Shown here piece after piece: positions 1 to 8,032 of a stretch of DNA of 64,000 nt. Where the stretch lies: NCBI GenBank assembly GCA_002438565.1, contig DJPN01000006.1:1-64000 (forward strand), in the 5' to 3' direction. Source of the stretch: Alphaproteobacteria bacterium UBA6411. GTDB taxonomy: Bacteria; Pseudomonadota; Alphaproteobacteria; CAAGCB01; CAG-977. The position numbers and the translations under genes were made by a program. Under the pieces are notes generated by a model. The model searched no databases. It saw only the letters and a program-made list of their open reading frames with translations, and was not told the DNA's origin. Numbering within the stretch: position 1 is the stretch's first letter; every line of letters begins with the position of its first letter.

Positions 1-35
1 GAACGGCCGCTTTCGTGTGTGTGTTTCATATTCAT
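1..35 (-). CDS. Start of an unidentified gene running off the left edge
   Basis: Only the first eleven codons are visible, reading MNMKHTHESGR, so the product cannot be named. The ATG at 35-33 is preceded by AAGGGAG at good spacing, and a promoter-like region with a G11 tract lies further upstream. The codons for K-H-T-H include a (CA)5 dinucleotide run at 15-24. A second possible start is the in-frame ATG at 29. Confidence 0.55.
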   Translation of the reverse strand, partial: MNMKHTHESGR

Positions 36-66
36 CAGTTTTTCTCCCTTGCTGAATGACTTTTGG

Positions 67-102
67 ATATTATCCTACCCCCCCCCCCTATGTATTTTTC
101 AA
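67..102 (-). promoter_or_regulatory. Candidate promoter with a G11 tract in the spacer
   Basis: Read leftwards, TTGAAA (102-97) could be a -35 box and TAGGAT (77-72) a -10 box. They are separated by 19 nt that include eleven consecutive G residues (C run at 78-88). GATAAT at 74-69 is an alternative -10 box with 22 nt spacing. Length change of a homopolymer between the two boxes is a known way of switching promoter strength. That it switches here is inference. Confidence 0.4.
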
Positions 103-307
103 GTGTTTTTTATAAAAAGCCTCTAAAAATCTTTTTAACGCCCCGCAGACAGGCAAAAACGCCCCTTGATTCGGAAAACGTCGTCAAAAATCACCGCCCG
201 TCACGAGTCTTTATCGGGCGTTTGAATAGAAAAAAGAAAGGAACGGATTATGGTTCAAACAGTTGTCAAACGACATGCACGGACATCGGCACACGTGCCG
301 AATTCGG
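103..307. other. Intergenic stretch without a supported gene
   Basis: Nothing convincing is coded between the promoter region and the tRNA-Ala terminator. A short inverted repeat (CGCCCG and CGGGCG, about 196-220) and a 26-codon rightward frame at 250-330 with an AAAGGAA motif upstream can be seen, but neither has further support. Confidence 0.4.
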
Positions 308-344
308 ACAAAAAAAGAACCACGGTTTAAGCCGTGGTTCTTTT
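308..344 (-). terminator. Rho-independent terminator after tRNA-Ala
   Basis: A perfect stem (314-325 with 332-343) and a six-base loop is followed on the minus strand by a T run (311-316). It lies directly after the 3' end of the tRNA. A weaker T run on the other side could make it bidirectional. Confidence 0.85.
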
Positions 345-345
345 A

Positions 346-421
346 TGGTGGAGATGAGGAGGATCGAACTCCTGACCTACGCATTGCGAACGCGTCGCTC
401 TCCCAGCTGAGCTACACCCCC
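346..421 (-). tRNA. tRNA-Ala (anticodon CGC)
   Basis: The minus strand folds as a 76-nt tRNA with encoded CCA. It has a seven-pair acceptor stem with two G-U pairs, a GCTC/GAGC D stem, the anticodon loop TTCGCAA and the T loop TTCGATC. The CGC anticodon reads GCG alanine codons. Confidence 0.95.
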
Positions 422-433
422 GAAAACAGGGAC

Positions 434-462
434 AATATGCCCCTAATGATTTTCATTGTCAA
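434..462 (-). promoter_or_regulatory. Promoter of tRNA-Ala
   Basis: A perfect -35 TTGACA (462-457), 17 nt of spacer and a -10-like CATATT (439-434) end about 12 nt before the tRNA 5' end. Confidence 0.65.
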
Positions 463-486
463 CAAAAATTTTAAAAAATTTTCGTT

Positions 487-942
487 TTATTTTTGATCAC
501 GTTCCAAAATGGCGGAATAGATAGCTTCCGCGCTGTCCATTCCACGTAAAAGCGTGCAAAAACGTTCATCGCGCATCATACGCGATATTTTCGCCAAAGC
601 GGTTAAATGATCCCCGTCCGCGCTTTCCGGCGTTAACAGTAAAAACACCAGATCCACGGGACGTCCGTCGGGCGAATCGAACGAAACGGGTCTGGACAAA
701 CGCGCAAACGCGACAAACAGCTTGTTCAGCTGCGGCAGCCTGCCGTGGGGAATCGCCACCCCGTCGCCCATCCCCGTTGATCCCAGACGTTCACGTTCAA
801 CCAGAACATCTTGAATCATCCTGTCTTCAATTCCCAGTTGCCCCGCCGCAAAAGAAGCAAGTTCGGACAGAACTTGCTTCTTGCTTGTGGCTTTCATATC
901 GGGAATGATTTGCCGAGGAGTCAACAATTCCGATAAAAGCAT
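487..942 (-). CDS. ptsN: Nitrogen-regulatory PTS enzyme IIA (EIIA-Ntr)
   Basis: This 151-residue protein is full length for EIIA-Ntr. It is the last phosphate acceptor of the PTS-Ntr chain (EI-Ntr, NPr, EIIA-Ntr) and signals nitrogen, carbon and potassium status in the cytoplasm. The phosphorylation site is the histidine in GVAIPHGR (His66), and a second conserved histidine is at about 112. The gene follows hpf by 6 bp and closes the rpoN-hpf-ptsN group, a very common arrangement in proteobacteria. The gene leaving the left edge is separated from it by the tRNA-Ala unit and its terminator. The assignment is secure; its targets in this organism cannot be read from the sequence. Confidence 0.95.
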   Translation of the reverse strand: MLLSELLTPRQIIPDMKATSKKQVLSELASFAAGQLGIEDRMIQDVLVERERLGSTGMGDGVAIPHGRLPQLNKLFVAFARLSRPVSFDSPDGRPVDLVFLLLTPESADGDHLTALAKISRMMRDERFCTLLRGMDSAEAIYSAILERDQK

Positions 943-948
943 AACGGA

Positions 949-1506
949 TTACGCCTGCGGGTCGACCCAGCCGATATTTCCGTCGGCGCGGCGGTAAACC
1001 ATGTTCAATCCGCCATGGGCGACGTTGCGGAACATCAAAGCGGGAACATCCGCCAAATCCATGCGCATAACGGCGCCGCTGACCGTGCAGAGCGGCAGTT
1101 CGGACTGCATTTCGGCAACAACGACGGGCGCGGTTTCATCCTGCGGCAACGTTTCGTCTTCCGTTTCTTTTTCCGGTTCGATAACGGCAAGGTTCACTGT
1201 TTCGGCATCGAATTTATGATTCGTCAAACGTTTTTTATAACGCTGCAGCTGTTTGCCGATACGATCGTTGGCGGAATCGAAAGCGGCATAAGCATCGCCC
1301 GTGCTTGCACTGCCTTGAACCAAAACGCTGCTGATCGGGTGGACGGAAATATCCGCGCGAATCATCGAGCCTTCCTTAGAAAAGGAAACCGTTGCGTTCA
1401 GCGGATTTTCAAAATACTTTTTGACGGTATTTTCAATGTGTTCCTCGACATAAGAACGCAAGCTGGTTCCGATATCGATTTGTTTACCTGTAATAGCAAT
1501 TTTCAT
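949..1506 (-). CDS. hpf: Ribosome hibernation promoting factor, long form
   Basis: The product binds idle 30S subunits and, in the long form, dimerises 70S ribosomes into inactive 100S particles. Residues 1-100 match the S30AE fold. The last 60 residues carry the long-form dimerisation domain, recognisable by MFRNVAHGG and VYRRADGN. I start at ATG 1506 (MKIAITGKQ, 185 aa) because family members begin there. The 31 upstream in-frame codons look non-coding and include an inverted repeat at 1543-1560. An acidic linker joins the domains. It sits between rpoN and ptsN, as in many proteobacteria. Confidence 0.93.
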   Translation of the reverse strand: MKIAITGKQIDIGTSLRSYVEEHIENTVKKYFENPLNATVSFSKEGSMIRADISVHPISSVLVQGSASTGDAYAAFDSANDRIGKQLQRYKKRLTNHKFDAETVNLAVIEPEKETEDETLPQDETAPVVVAEMQSELPLCTVSGAVMRMDLADVPALMFRNVAHGGLNMVYRRADGNIGWVDPQA

Positions 1507-1608
1507 AGTGCCGTTCTCGTTGTTAAAAAAGTTAAAACTTCCGTGGGGAAACAATCCCACTTGGCTAGCAAAGGTACGACCCGAAGCGCGGCAAGTCAAG
1601 TAAATGTT

Positions 1609-3063
1609 TCACTTGCGCGTCAAAATAAGCCGTTTATCCCGCTTTCTGCGTGCCGATGTCGGTATTCCCATCGATTCGCGATACTTGGCAACCGTGCGCC
1701 GCGCGATGTCAATGCCTTCGCGTTTCAGCAAAACAACCAATGCCTCATCCGACAGAACGCTGTCGGGTTTTTCATTGTCAATCAACGCCTTGATTTTGCT
1801 TTTCACGGCTTGTCCAGAATAATCGCCGTCCGAACCAACGCCCTGTGAAAAAAAGTATTTCAGTTCAAACGTCCCCAGCGGCGTCGCAATATATTTTTGC
1901 TGCGTTACGCGGCTGACGGTGCTTTCGTGCAGTTCAACGGCTTCGGCGACATCCTTTAAAACCATTGGTTTCAGCCCCGCCGCCCCTTTATCGAAAAAAT
2001 CCCGCTGCCGTTCAACGATTTCCGTTGCGACTTTCAAAATCGTTTCCGCCCGCTGATTCAAAGCCTTAATCAGAAAATTCGCATTGGACAACTGTTCGTT
2101 CAGAAATTTCTTCGCCTGTTTGTCCCGTCCCGCAAAAGCCGACACTTCCGCCGCGTACGTCCTGTTTATCAGCACGCGCGGCAATACGGCTTGATTCAAT
2201 TCAACAATAAAGCTTCCCGTTTTTGTTTTTCGCAACAGCACGTCGGGAATGACCGCCGCCGCTTGCGAATCTTCAAAATCGGCCGCAGGTTTCGGATTCA
2301 AACGGCGAAGCTCCGCCACCATGTCGGATATGTCGTTTTCATCCACTCCGCACAATTTCGACAGTTTTTTGAATTCCCGCGCCCCGACCAAATCCAAATG
2401 ATCCAGCATAGCCGCCATCGCGGGATCGAATCGGTCGCGTTCTTTCAGCTGCAGAGCCAGACATTCCGCCAGATTTCGCGCAAAAACGCCCGTCGGAGCA
2501 ATCGCCTGCAGCCGCGGAAGCAGGCTTTCCTCATCTTTTGTCAAAGGCTGCGTCAAATAGCCGCCGCCGTCCAGTTTTTCCAGCATGGAATTCGCCGTTT
2601 GCAAATCATTTCCCGAAAAAGCCGATTCGATTTTTTCCGATAAAAAGCGTTCCAGCGACACCTTGCGGGCTTCGCACAAATCAAGCGCGGAAAAATCGTC
2701 GTCGCGCGCTCCTTTTGCGCCCGCTCCGCTCCACACGTCCATAAAATCGAACGACTGCGATTCTTCGTTTCCCGCCTGTTCGTAAAAACTGTCCTCGGTC
2801 GGTTCGTCGTTTGTATCAAGGGGAATTTCGCCGCCGTCGGGCAAAGACGCCGCATCCCCGCGAATATTGCCGGAGGATTGTTCAAAAACATCCTCTGCAG
2901 AATCGCCTTCGCGTTCCAAAAACGGGTTTTTTTCCAATTCCGCATCAACGGCGTTTTCCAACTCCAACGCGGACATTTGCAGCAAATCAATTGCTTGGCG
3001 CAAGCGTTGAGTCATGGTCAAGCTTTGAGCTTGCCTTAAATCCAAACGGGGCGTCAGGGTCAT
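1609..3063 (-). CDS. rpoN: RNA polymerase sigma-54 factor
   Basis: At 484 residues this is normal length for sigma-54. The first 45 residues form the glutamine/leucine-rich region I that contacts enhancer-binding activators. An acidic region II follows, then the core-binding domain and the DNA-binding C-terminus with the RpoN box ARRTVAKYR at 454-462, which reads the -24 element. A GGAGGGAT ribosome-binding site precedes ATG 3063. It follows lptB in the same direction with a 24-bp gap, the classic lptB-rpoN linkage. No sigma-54 activator gene is present in this window. Confidence 0.97.
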   Translation of the reverse strand: MTLTPRLDLRQAQSLTMTQRLRQAIDLLQMSALELENAVDAELEKNPFLEREGDSAEDVFEQSSGNIRGDAASLPDGGEIPLDTNDEPTEDSFYEQAGNEESQSFDFMDVWSGAGAKGARDDDFSALDLCEARKVSLERFLSEKIESAFSGNDLQTANSMLEKLDGGGYLTQPLTKDEESLLPRLQAIAPTGVFARNLAECLALQLKERDRFDPAMAAMLDHLDLVGAREFKKLSKLCGVDENDISDMVAELRRLNPKPAADFEDSQAAAVIPDVLLRKTKTGSFIVELNQAVLPRVLINRTYAAEVSAFAGRDKQAKKFLNEQLSNANFLIKALNQRAETILKVATEIVERQRDFFDKGAAGLKPMVLKDVAEAVELHESTVSRVTQQKYIATPLGTFELKYFFSQGVGSDGDYSGQAVKSKIKALIDNEKPDSVLSDEALVVLLKREGIDIARRTVAKYRESMGIPTSARRKRDKRLILTRK

Positions 3064-3087
3064 TGTTTTATCCCTCCGCCGCCGGTG

Positions 3088-3897
3088 TTACAATGCGAAT
3101 TTTTCGCCCAAATAGACGCGGCGAACATCTTCGTGCCGAACAACGTCCTGCGGATTGCCTTCCATCAACACGACGCCGTCGTACAAAATATAAGCGCGGT
3201 CGATAATGTCCAGTGTTTCACGGACGTTGTGGTCCGTAATCAAAACGCCGATTCCGCGGTGTTTTAAATGCGACACCAAATCGCGAATCTCGCCGACGGA
3301 AATCGGGTCGATGCCCGCCAGCGGCTCGTCCAGCAAAATAAAGGACGGATTCGACGCCAAAGCGCGCGCGATTTCGACGCGGCGGCGTTCACCGCCCGAC
3401 AATGCCATAGCCGGAGCGCGGCGCAAGTGGGAGACGGAAAATTCATTCAGCAGATTTTCCAATTTTTCTTCGCGCCTGTCCAAATTAGGTTCGACAACTT
3501 CCAAAATCGCGCGGATATTGTTTTCAACGCTCAAGCTTCTGAAAATGGAGGCTTCCTGCGGCAAATAGCCGATACCCAAGCGGGCGCGGCGGTACATCGG
3601 CAGCCCCGTTACATCAATGCCGTCAACGGAAACCGTCCCCGAATCGGGCGTAATCAGCCCCGTAATGCAATAGAAAGACGTTGTTTTCCCCGCACCGTTC
3701 GGCCCCAGCAAACCGACCGCCTCGCCGCGATTGACGCTAAAGGAAACATTCCGCAGAACGGGACGTTTTTTATACGCTTTGGACAACCCGATGGCGCGCA
3801 ATCCCATATCGGTCGACGCCGCCAAGCGCGGAGCGTCATTCCCCTTTTTCGTCTGAGGAGCTGAGGAGCTTTTCCGTTCGTTCGCTTCCGTTGTCAC
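3088..3897 (-). CDS. lptB: LPS export ABC transporter ATP-binding protein LptB
   Basis: LptB powers extraction of LPS from the inner membrane by LptFG and its passage along the LptC-LptA bridge. Walker A GPNGAGKTT, the signature LSGGERRRVEIARAL and Walker B ILLDEP are intact. The protein has 269 residues, about 25-30 more than the usual 240. The extra N-terminus is polar and is translated from inside the end of lptA. I keep the GTG start at 3897 because AAAGGAAG lies just upstream, whereas the internal Met31 has no ribosome-binding site. The 62-bp overlap with lptA suggests coupled translation. LptF and LptG are not in the window. Confidence 0.93.
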   Translation of the reverse strand: MTTEANERKSSSAPQTKKGNDAPRLAASTDMGLRAIGLSKAYKKRPVLRNVSFSVNRGEAVGLLGPNGAGKTTSFYCITGLITPDSGTVSVDGIDVTGLPMYRRARLGIGYLPQEASIFRSLSVENNIRAILEVVEPNLDRREEKLENLLNEFSVSHLRRAPAMALSGGERRRVEIARALASNPSFILLDEPLAGIDPISVGEIRDLVSHLKHRGIGVLITDHNVRETLDIIDRAYILYDGVVLMEGNPQDVVRHEDVRRVYLGEKFAL

Positions 3898-4747
3898 GCT
3901 TTTCTTCCTTTAACATTTCGGGTTTGCGCGGTTTTTCGATTTCCGGTTGCGCCTGTTTTCGTTTTGCGCTGTCGGGGGTGAAAACACCATGCACCTGTTT
4001 TTTAGATTTACCCTTTTCCGACGGCGTTTGCAAGCGGCTTACGCCTGTTTTCATGTTTATATCCGCAACTTCACCCATAATAAAGTTGTTTCCCTGGGAT
4101 ATTTTGACGTCGCCTTCCAGCATGGCGGTTTCCTTTTGAACCCAGTAAGTGCCTGTATTTCCTTGCACTTTTTCGCGTTCTGTCGAAATCACAACATTGT
4201 TTTCCGCTTCAAAACGCTCAATTTCCGTTGCGTTTTTGGCATTTTTGACGAAATAAGCGCGCACGGTGTCTGCTTCCAATTTACGTGAATTTTTTTGCGC
4301 GACAACATTGTTTTTGGCAATGGCGATTCCTTTATTTTGCCACAGCTCAACCACTTTTGCGGTCATTTTTTCGTCGCCCGCAATCAATTTGACGGGATTT
4401 CCTTTCAAAATGACAAGCGAATCGGCGATTTCATAAGTCGCCGTATCGGCGTAAACAACCTGTTTGTCGGTTGTAATCATCACGTTTCCGAACGCTTTGA
4501 CGCGGAAAATGTCTTGTTTTCCGTTGACGTCGTTATAATAGGCGACGACTTTGTCCGCCCCCAGCGCCGTATCGCCGCGCACAACCAAAGCTTTGGTATC
4601 GGCCGACAGCGTTTTTTTGTTGCTGTCCCATTCCAGTCCGCCTTCGCTGGTCAAAACAACCTCTTGATTCGACGAAGCCCCCGCCGCCTGCGCATACACG
4701 GGCAAAACCGTCAATAAACCGCATAAAACAAAAGATTTAAAGATCAT
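3836..4747 (-). CDS. lptA: LPS transport periplasmic protein LptA (OstA-like)
   Basis: LptA polymerises into the periplasmic beta-jellyroll bridge that carries LPS from LptC to LptD. A signal peptide ends near residue 21 (AQAAG). Residues 30-220 are beta-rich OstA repeats of the type GDTALGADKVVAYY and GNVMITTDKQVVYADTATY. At 303 residues it is about 100 longer than the E. coli protein. The extra length is a charged, lysine/glutamate-rich C-terminal tail that is probably disordered. Its ATG overlaps the lptC stop as ATGA, and its own end overlaps lptB. Confidence 0.88.
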   Translation of the reverse strand: MIFKSFVLCGLLTVLPVYAQAAGASSNQEVVLTSEGGLEWDSNKKTLSADTKALVVRGDTALGADKVVAYYNDVNGKQDIFRVKAFGNVMITTDKQVVYADTATYEIADSLVILKGNPVKLIAGDEKMTAKVVELWQNKGIAIAKNNVVAQKNSRKLEADTVRAYFVKNAKNATEIERFEAENNVVISTEREKVQGNTGTYWVQKETAMLEGDVKISQGNNFIMGEVADINMKTGVSRLQTPSEKGKSKKQVHGVFTPDSAKRKQAQPEIEKPRKPEMLKEEKRDNGSERTEKLLSSSDEKGE

Positions 4748-5427
4748 TGTCCGTCCTTTCTGTCAGGATAGAAAACCGCGCGTGTTTTGCCCGTCAAGCG
4801 GATAAGCTTCCCGTTGTTCAAAATTTGGAATCCTTGGGATGTCGCCGTTCCCGCCGGAGCGCGAACGAACGTTTCCGCCCGCCCCGCTATGTTTTGCGTT
4901 TTCAAATCTATCGAGGCCTGCGTCGTGTTAAGTTCGTAACCATCTTCGGAATATAAATTAACTGCCCCCGACAAATCCACCGAATCGGCCGATTGCGCAT
5001 AAACGGCGTGCTCGGCATCCAACACAACAAAACGGTCGTCCTTGGACAAAATGTCCGCCTTGACTTGATTCAGCTGGATTTTGCGCGTATCCCCCGGCAG
5101 TTCGTAAGCGTTTTCCGCCACTATATTCAGCCGTTCGCCTTTGTCGTCAACAGTGAAAAAGCGCGGGTTGATCATCACTTGATCCTGCGGAGCCGTATCT
5201 TCGGAAACGATGGAAATTGCCTCGTCCTGCCGCGCCTGCAGCTGAGGCCACAATATCACCAACCCGATTAAAACCGCCGCCAGACTGGGAAGCAGAACTT
5301 TCAGCGACACGACCACTTGGCTGTGATGGCGCATGCGGATATTTTGCTTGCGCCGCCAGTCGACCGACCCGTCCGTACGGGTTTTGCCCCATTTTGCCAG
5401 ACTTAAATCGACAACCTTGTCCGCCAT
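4744..5427 (-). CDS. lptC: LPS export inner-membrane protein LptC
   Basis: LptC is the bitopic inner-membrane protein that receives LPS from LptBFG and hands it to LptA. One transmembrane helix (about residues 45-65, VLLPSLAAVLIGLVILW) precedes a periplasmic OstA-like domain. The ATG at 5427 shares its A with the kdsD stop codon (TGATG), so translation is likely coupled. An upstream in-frame TTG at 5451 is less likely. The neighbours kdsD, lptA and lptB make the assignment firm although the sequence itself is poorly conserved. Confidence 0.88.
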   Translation of the reverse strand: MADKVVDLSLAKWGKTRTDGSVDWRRKQNIRMRHHSQVVVSLKVLLPSLAAVLIGLVILWPQLQARQDEAISIVSEDTAPQDQVMINPRFFTVDDKGERLNIVAENAYELPGDTRKIQLNQVKADILSKDDRFVVLDAEHAVYAQSADSVDLSGAVNLYSEDGYELNTTQASIDLKTQNIAGRAETFVRAPAGTATSQGFQILNNGKLIRLTGKTRAVFYPDRKDGQ

Positions 5428-6392
5428 CAAGCAATCCCCGCACGCAGACAATCATGCAGGTGAAGAAGTCCCACAGGCTTTTTTCCCGCCACGACAAACA
5501 AACCGGTAATTCCCTTGCCCGTCGTGTTCATAATCCGCAACGCATCCAGCGCGCCCATATCCGCCGTCACCGTTTTCGGATTGACGGTCATAACGTCCGC
5601 GATTTTTTTGTTCAGCAAATCCGGCGTTATGCTGCGGCGCAAATCGCCGTCCGTGAATATGCCGACCAAATCGCCGTTCGCGTCGACGACCCCCAGACAG
5701 CCGAAGCCTTTTTCGCTCATTTCAACCAAAGCGTCCGCCATTTTGATATCGGGGGAAACCAAAGGAAGCTCATCGCCCGAGTGCATCAAATCGGCGACCG
5801 TCAGCATCATTTTCCCCAGTTTTCCGCCGGGGTGGCGCAACTTGTATTGGTCTTTTGAAAAATGATGCATTTTCAACAGCGCTATCGCCAAAGCGTCGCC
5901 CCACGCCATCATCAGCGTCGTCGACGTCGTCGGAGCCATGCCGAACGGACAGGCTTCTTCAACGGGCGGCAGACACAAAACAACGTCGGACTGCCGAGCC
6001 AAAGTGCTGTCGCGGCGCGCCGTCATACCAATCAGCTTAATATCGAATCGGCGGCAAAATGCGATAATATCACTCAATTCGGGGGCTTCGCCGGAATTCG
6101 ACAAAGCAAGAACAACGTCGGCAGGTTCAATCATCCCCAGATCGCCGTGGCTGGCTTCACCGGGGTGAACAAAATACGCCGTCGTCCCCAAAGAAGACAG
6201 CGACGCGGCGATTTTACGGCCGACATGTCCGCTTTTACCCATGCCGGTTACAATGACGCGCCCATTCGTTTTATTGATAACGTCGACGGCCCGGACAAAC
6301 GAATCGTCCTGCGAATTCGCCAACAGTTCCAAAGCCTTGCTTTCCTTGTCCAGTACATCGTGTGCCGTTTGCAAAAGTTCCGTCGGCGTCAT
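5427..6392 (-). CDS. kdsD: D-arabinose 5-phosphate isomerase (KpsF/GutQ family)
   Basis: The enzyme converts ribulose 5-phosphate to arabinose 5-phosphate, the first committed step to Kdo of the LPS inner core. The N-terminal SIS domain (about 35-170) contains TGMGKSGHVGRKIAASL and the phosphate-binding region around VHPGEASHGDLGM. Two CBS repeats fill residues 200-321. The length of 321 is typical. It lies upstream of and overlaps lptC, and starts 21 bp after nrnC, so Kdo supply and LPS export are transcribed together. Confidence 0.93.
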   Translation of the reverse strand: MTPTELLQTAHDVLDKESKALELLANSQDDSFVRAVDVINKTNGRVIVTGMGKSGHVGRKIAASLSSLGTTAYFVHPGEASHGDLGMIEPADVVLALSNSGEAPELSDIIAFCRRFDIKLIGMTARRDSTLARQSDVVLCLPPVEEACPFGMAPTTSTTLMMAWGDALAIALLKMHHFSKDQYKLRHPGGKLGKMMLTVADLMHSGDELPLVSPDIKMADALVEMSEKGFGCLGVVDANGDLVGIFTDGDLRRSITPDLLNKKIADVMTVNPKTVTADMGALDALRIMNTTGKGITGLFVVAGKKPVGLLHLHDCLRAGIA

Positions 6393-6412
6393 GGCTTTAA
6401 TCCTTTATTTAT

Positions 6413-7030
6413 TTAATGAACAAACACATATTCGCACGCAAAGCCCGCAACGTCCATTTTTCCGACATTCGGCAGGAAATCAAAACAGGCTTGAGCCAAT
6501 TCCGTCCGCCCTTCGCGCGCCAGCAAATCATCCAGCTTTTCTTTCAAGCGGTGAAGGTACAGCACATCGTTTGCGGCGTATTTCAATTGTTCGGGCGTCA
6601 ATTCGTCAGCCCCCCAGTCGGAACACTGCTGTTCCTTTTCCAGTTCCACGCCCAACAGCGATTCGCACAAAGCTTTCAAGCTGTGGCTCGGCGCATTGGT
6701 GCGGGCAAGTTTCGACGCGATTTTCGTGCAGTACACGGGGGAACAGACAATCCCCAGATAATGATACATTGCCGCGACGTCGAAACGCGCGTACTGAAAG
6801 ATTTTCAAGACTTTCGAATCGGTCAGCAAGGCTTTTAAATTCGGAGCGTCGTACCGGCCTTTTTTGAAACGGACGATATGGCAGTTTCCGTCCCCCGCGC
6901 TTAACTGCACCAGACACAGCCGGTCGCGCTTGATTTCCAGTCCCATGGTTTCCGTATCTATCGCAACGGAACCCGTAAATTTGACGGATTCGGGCAAATC
7001 GCCCTCGTGAAAGAAAATCTGCCCCATCAT
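6413..7030 (-). CDS. nrnC: NanoRNase C, RNase D-like 3'-5' exoribonuclease
   Basis: This is a single-domain DEDDy exonuclease of 205 residues, not the two- or three-domain RNase D. The motifs are VAIDTETMGL (Exo I, about 25-34), the YARFDVAAM region (Exo II) and YAANDVLYLH (Exo III with its tyrosine). The size and the start HEGDLPESVKFTGS fit the alphaproteobacterial NrnC family, which degrades two- to five-nucleotide RNAs in place of oligoribonuclease. Start choice is ATG 7030 or the adjacent ATG 7027; AAAGGGA lies upstream. It heads the kdsD-lpt operon just after the tRNA-Leu terminator. Confidence 0.87.
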   Translation of the reverse strand: MMGQIFFHEGDLPESVKFTGSVAIDTETMGLEIKRDRLCLVQLSAGDGNCHIVRFKKGRYDAPNLKALLTDSKVLKIFQYARFDVAAMYHYLGIVCSPVYCTKIASKLARTNAPSHSLKALCESLLGVELEKEQQCSDWGADELTPEQLKYAANDVLYLHRLKEKLDDLLAREGRTELAQACFDFLPNVGKMDVAGFACEYVFVH

Positions 7031-7044
7031 TTTCCCTTTTCAGC

Positions 7045-7072
7045 CAAAAAGAAAGGGGCTGAACCGCCCCTT
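7045..7072 (-). terminator. Rho-independent terminator after tRNA-Leu(CAG)
   Basis: A stem AAGGGGC/GCCCCTT (7053-7059 with 7066-7072) and a six-base loop is followed leftwards by TTTCTTTTT. It separates the tRNA from nrnC, whose ribosome-binding site begins a few bases later. Confidence 0.85.
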
Positions 7073-7087
7073 GAAGTTTTGACTTGT

Positions 7088-7174
7088 TGGTGCCCAAAAG
7101 AGGACTCGAACCTCCACACCCGAACGAGTACTAGCACCTGAAGCTAGCGCGTCTACCAATTCCGCCATTTGGGC
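7088..7174 (-). tRNA. tRNA-Leu (anticodon CAG)
   Basis: The minus strand gives an 87-nt class II tRNA. It has the acceptor GCCCAAA/TTTGGGC, an anticodon loop TTCAGGT, a long variable arm, the T loop TTCGAGT and encoded CCA. It reads CUG codons. Confidence 0.95.
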
Positions 7175-7190
7175 TTAACAAGACAATGAC

Positions 7191-7219
7191 TTGATACAGC
7201 TTTTTATCCGCCCAGTCAA
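7191..7219 (-). promoter_or_regulatory. Promoter of tRNA-Leu(CAG)
   Basis: TTGACT (7219-7214), a 17-nt spacer and TATCAA (7196-7191) lie 17 nt before the tRNA 5' end. Confidence 0.55.
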
Positions 7220-7330
7220 CAAAAAAAATCAAAAAAACGAAAAAAGTTTTAAAGCCGTTTTCAAAAAAATTTACAAGCTTTAAACCAATTTCGGACTATA
7301 AGAAAAAAGTCTTTGTTTAACAGGTGAATT

Positions 7331-8020
7331 ATGTTTACGCTGCATCATCATCCCGCCAACCCCTTTTCACGCAAGGCGCGAATCGTCTTGGCGGAAAACG
7401 GGCTGGAATTTACCTTGATTGAAGAAGAACCGTGGAAACGCCCTCCAACTTTTCTGGCTTTGAATCCCGCGGGGGAAATTCCCGTTTTGGAAGAACCCAG
7501 CGGCCGCGCTTTGTGCGGGCACCGTCCCGTTTGCGAATACATCGCCGAAATCACGTCCCGCCCTTTGATGGGATATGACGCTTTTGAACGCGCGGAAGTT
7601 CGCCGGTTGTGCGATTGGTTCGATGAAAAGTTTTATAAAGAGGTTACGCTTTATCTGGCGGGGGAAAAGATTTTCAAACGCCTGTGGAACGGCGGCACCC
7701 CCGATTCGACTTTCCTGCGCGCGGGAAAGCAGAACATGACAGGACACTTGAATTATACGGAGTGGCTGCTTAAACATCGCAAGTGGCTGGCAAGCGAAAC
7801 TTTTTCAATGGCGGACATTTCGGCGGCGGCTCAGCTGTCCGTATTGGACTATGTCGGCGAAGTGCCTTGGGACAAAACGGATGAAAACGGACAGCCTCTT
7901 TACGAGGAAACCAAAAACTGGTACGCCCGCATCAAATCCCGCCCTTCGTTCAAGCCGCTGCTGGCGGACAGACTTGCAAATTTGGTTCCCGCGCCGCATT
8001 ATACGAATTTGGATTTTTAA
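7331..8020 (+). CDS. fzlA: GST-fold protein, probably the FtsZ-binding division protein FzlA
   Basis: The 229-residue protein has a thioredoxin-like N-terminal domain (1-80, FTLHHHPANPFSRKARIV) and an all-helical GST C-terminal domain. The N-terminal HHHP..PFSRK signature and the C-terminal run RPSFKPLLADRLANL...HYTNLDF agree with FzlA. In Caulobacter this protein binds and curves FtsZ filaments and is needed for constriction. There is no obvious catalytic Ser/Tyr pattern to argue for detoxification. I identify it from remembered family features, so an ordinary GST remains possible. It opens a rightward group with a lipoprotein and a glycosyltransferase. Confidence 0.72.
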   Translation: MFTLHHHPANPFSRKARIVLAENGLEFTLIEEEPWKRPPTFLALNPAGEIPVLEEPSGRALCGHRPVCEYIAEITSRPLMGYDAFERAEVRRLCDWFDEKFYKEVTLYLAGEKIFKRLWNGGTPDSTFLRAGKQNMTGHLNYTEWLLKHRKWLASETFSMADISAAAQLSVLDYVGEVPWDKTDENGQPLYEETKNWYARIKSRPSFKPLLADRLANLVPAPHYTNLDF

Positions 8021-8032
8021 CAAGGAGCGTTC

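Noticed and set aside
250..330. A 26-codon plus-strand frame with an AAAGGAA site upstream
   Set aside because: It ends inside the tRNA-Ala terminator hairpin and has no other support.
1507..1599. Upstream in-frame extension of hpf
   Set aside because: The extra residues are not conserved and include an inverted repeat; ATG 1506 fits the family start.
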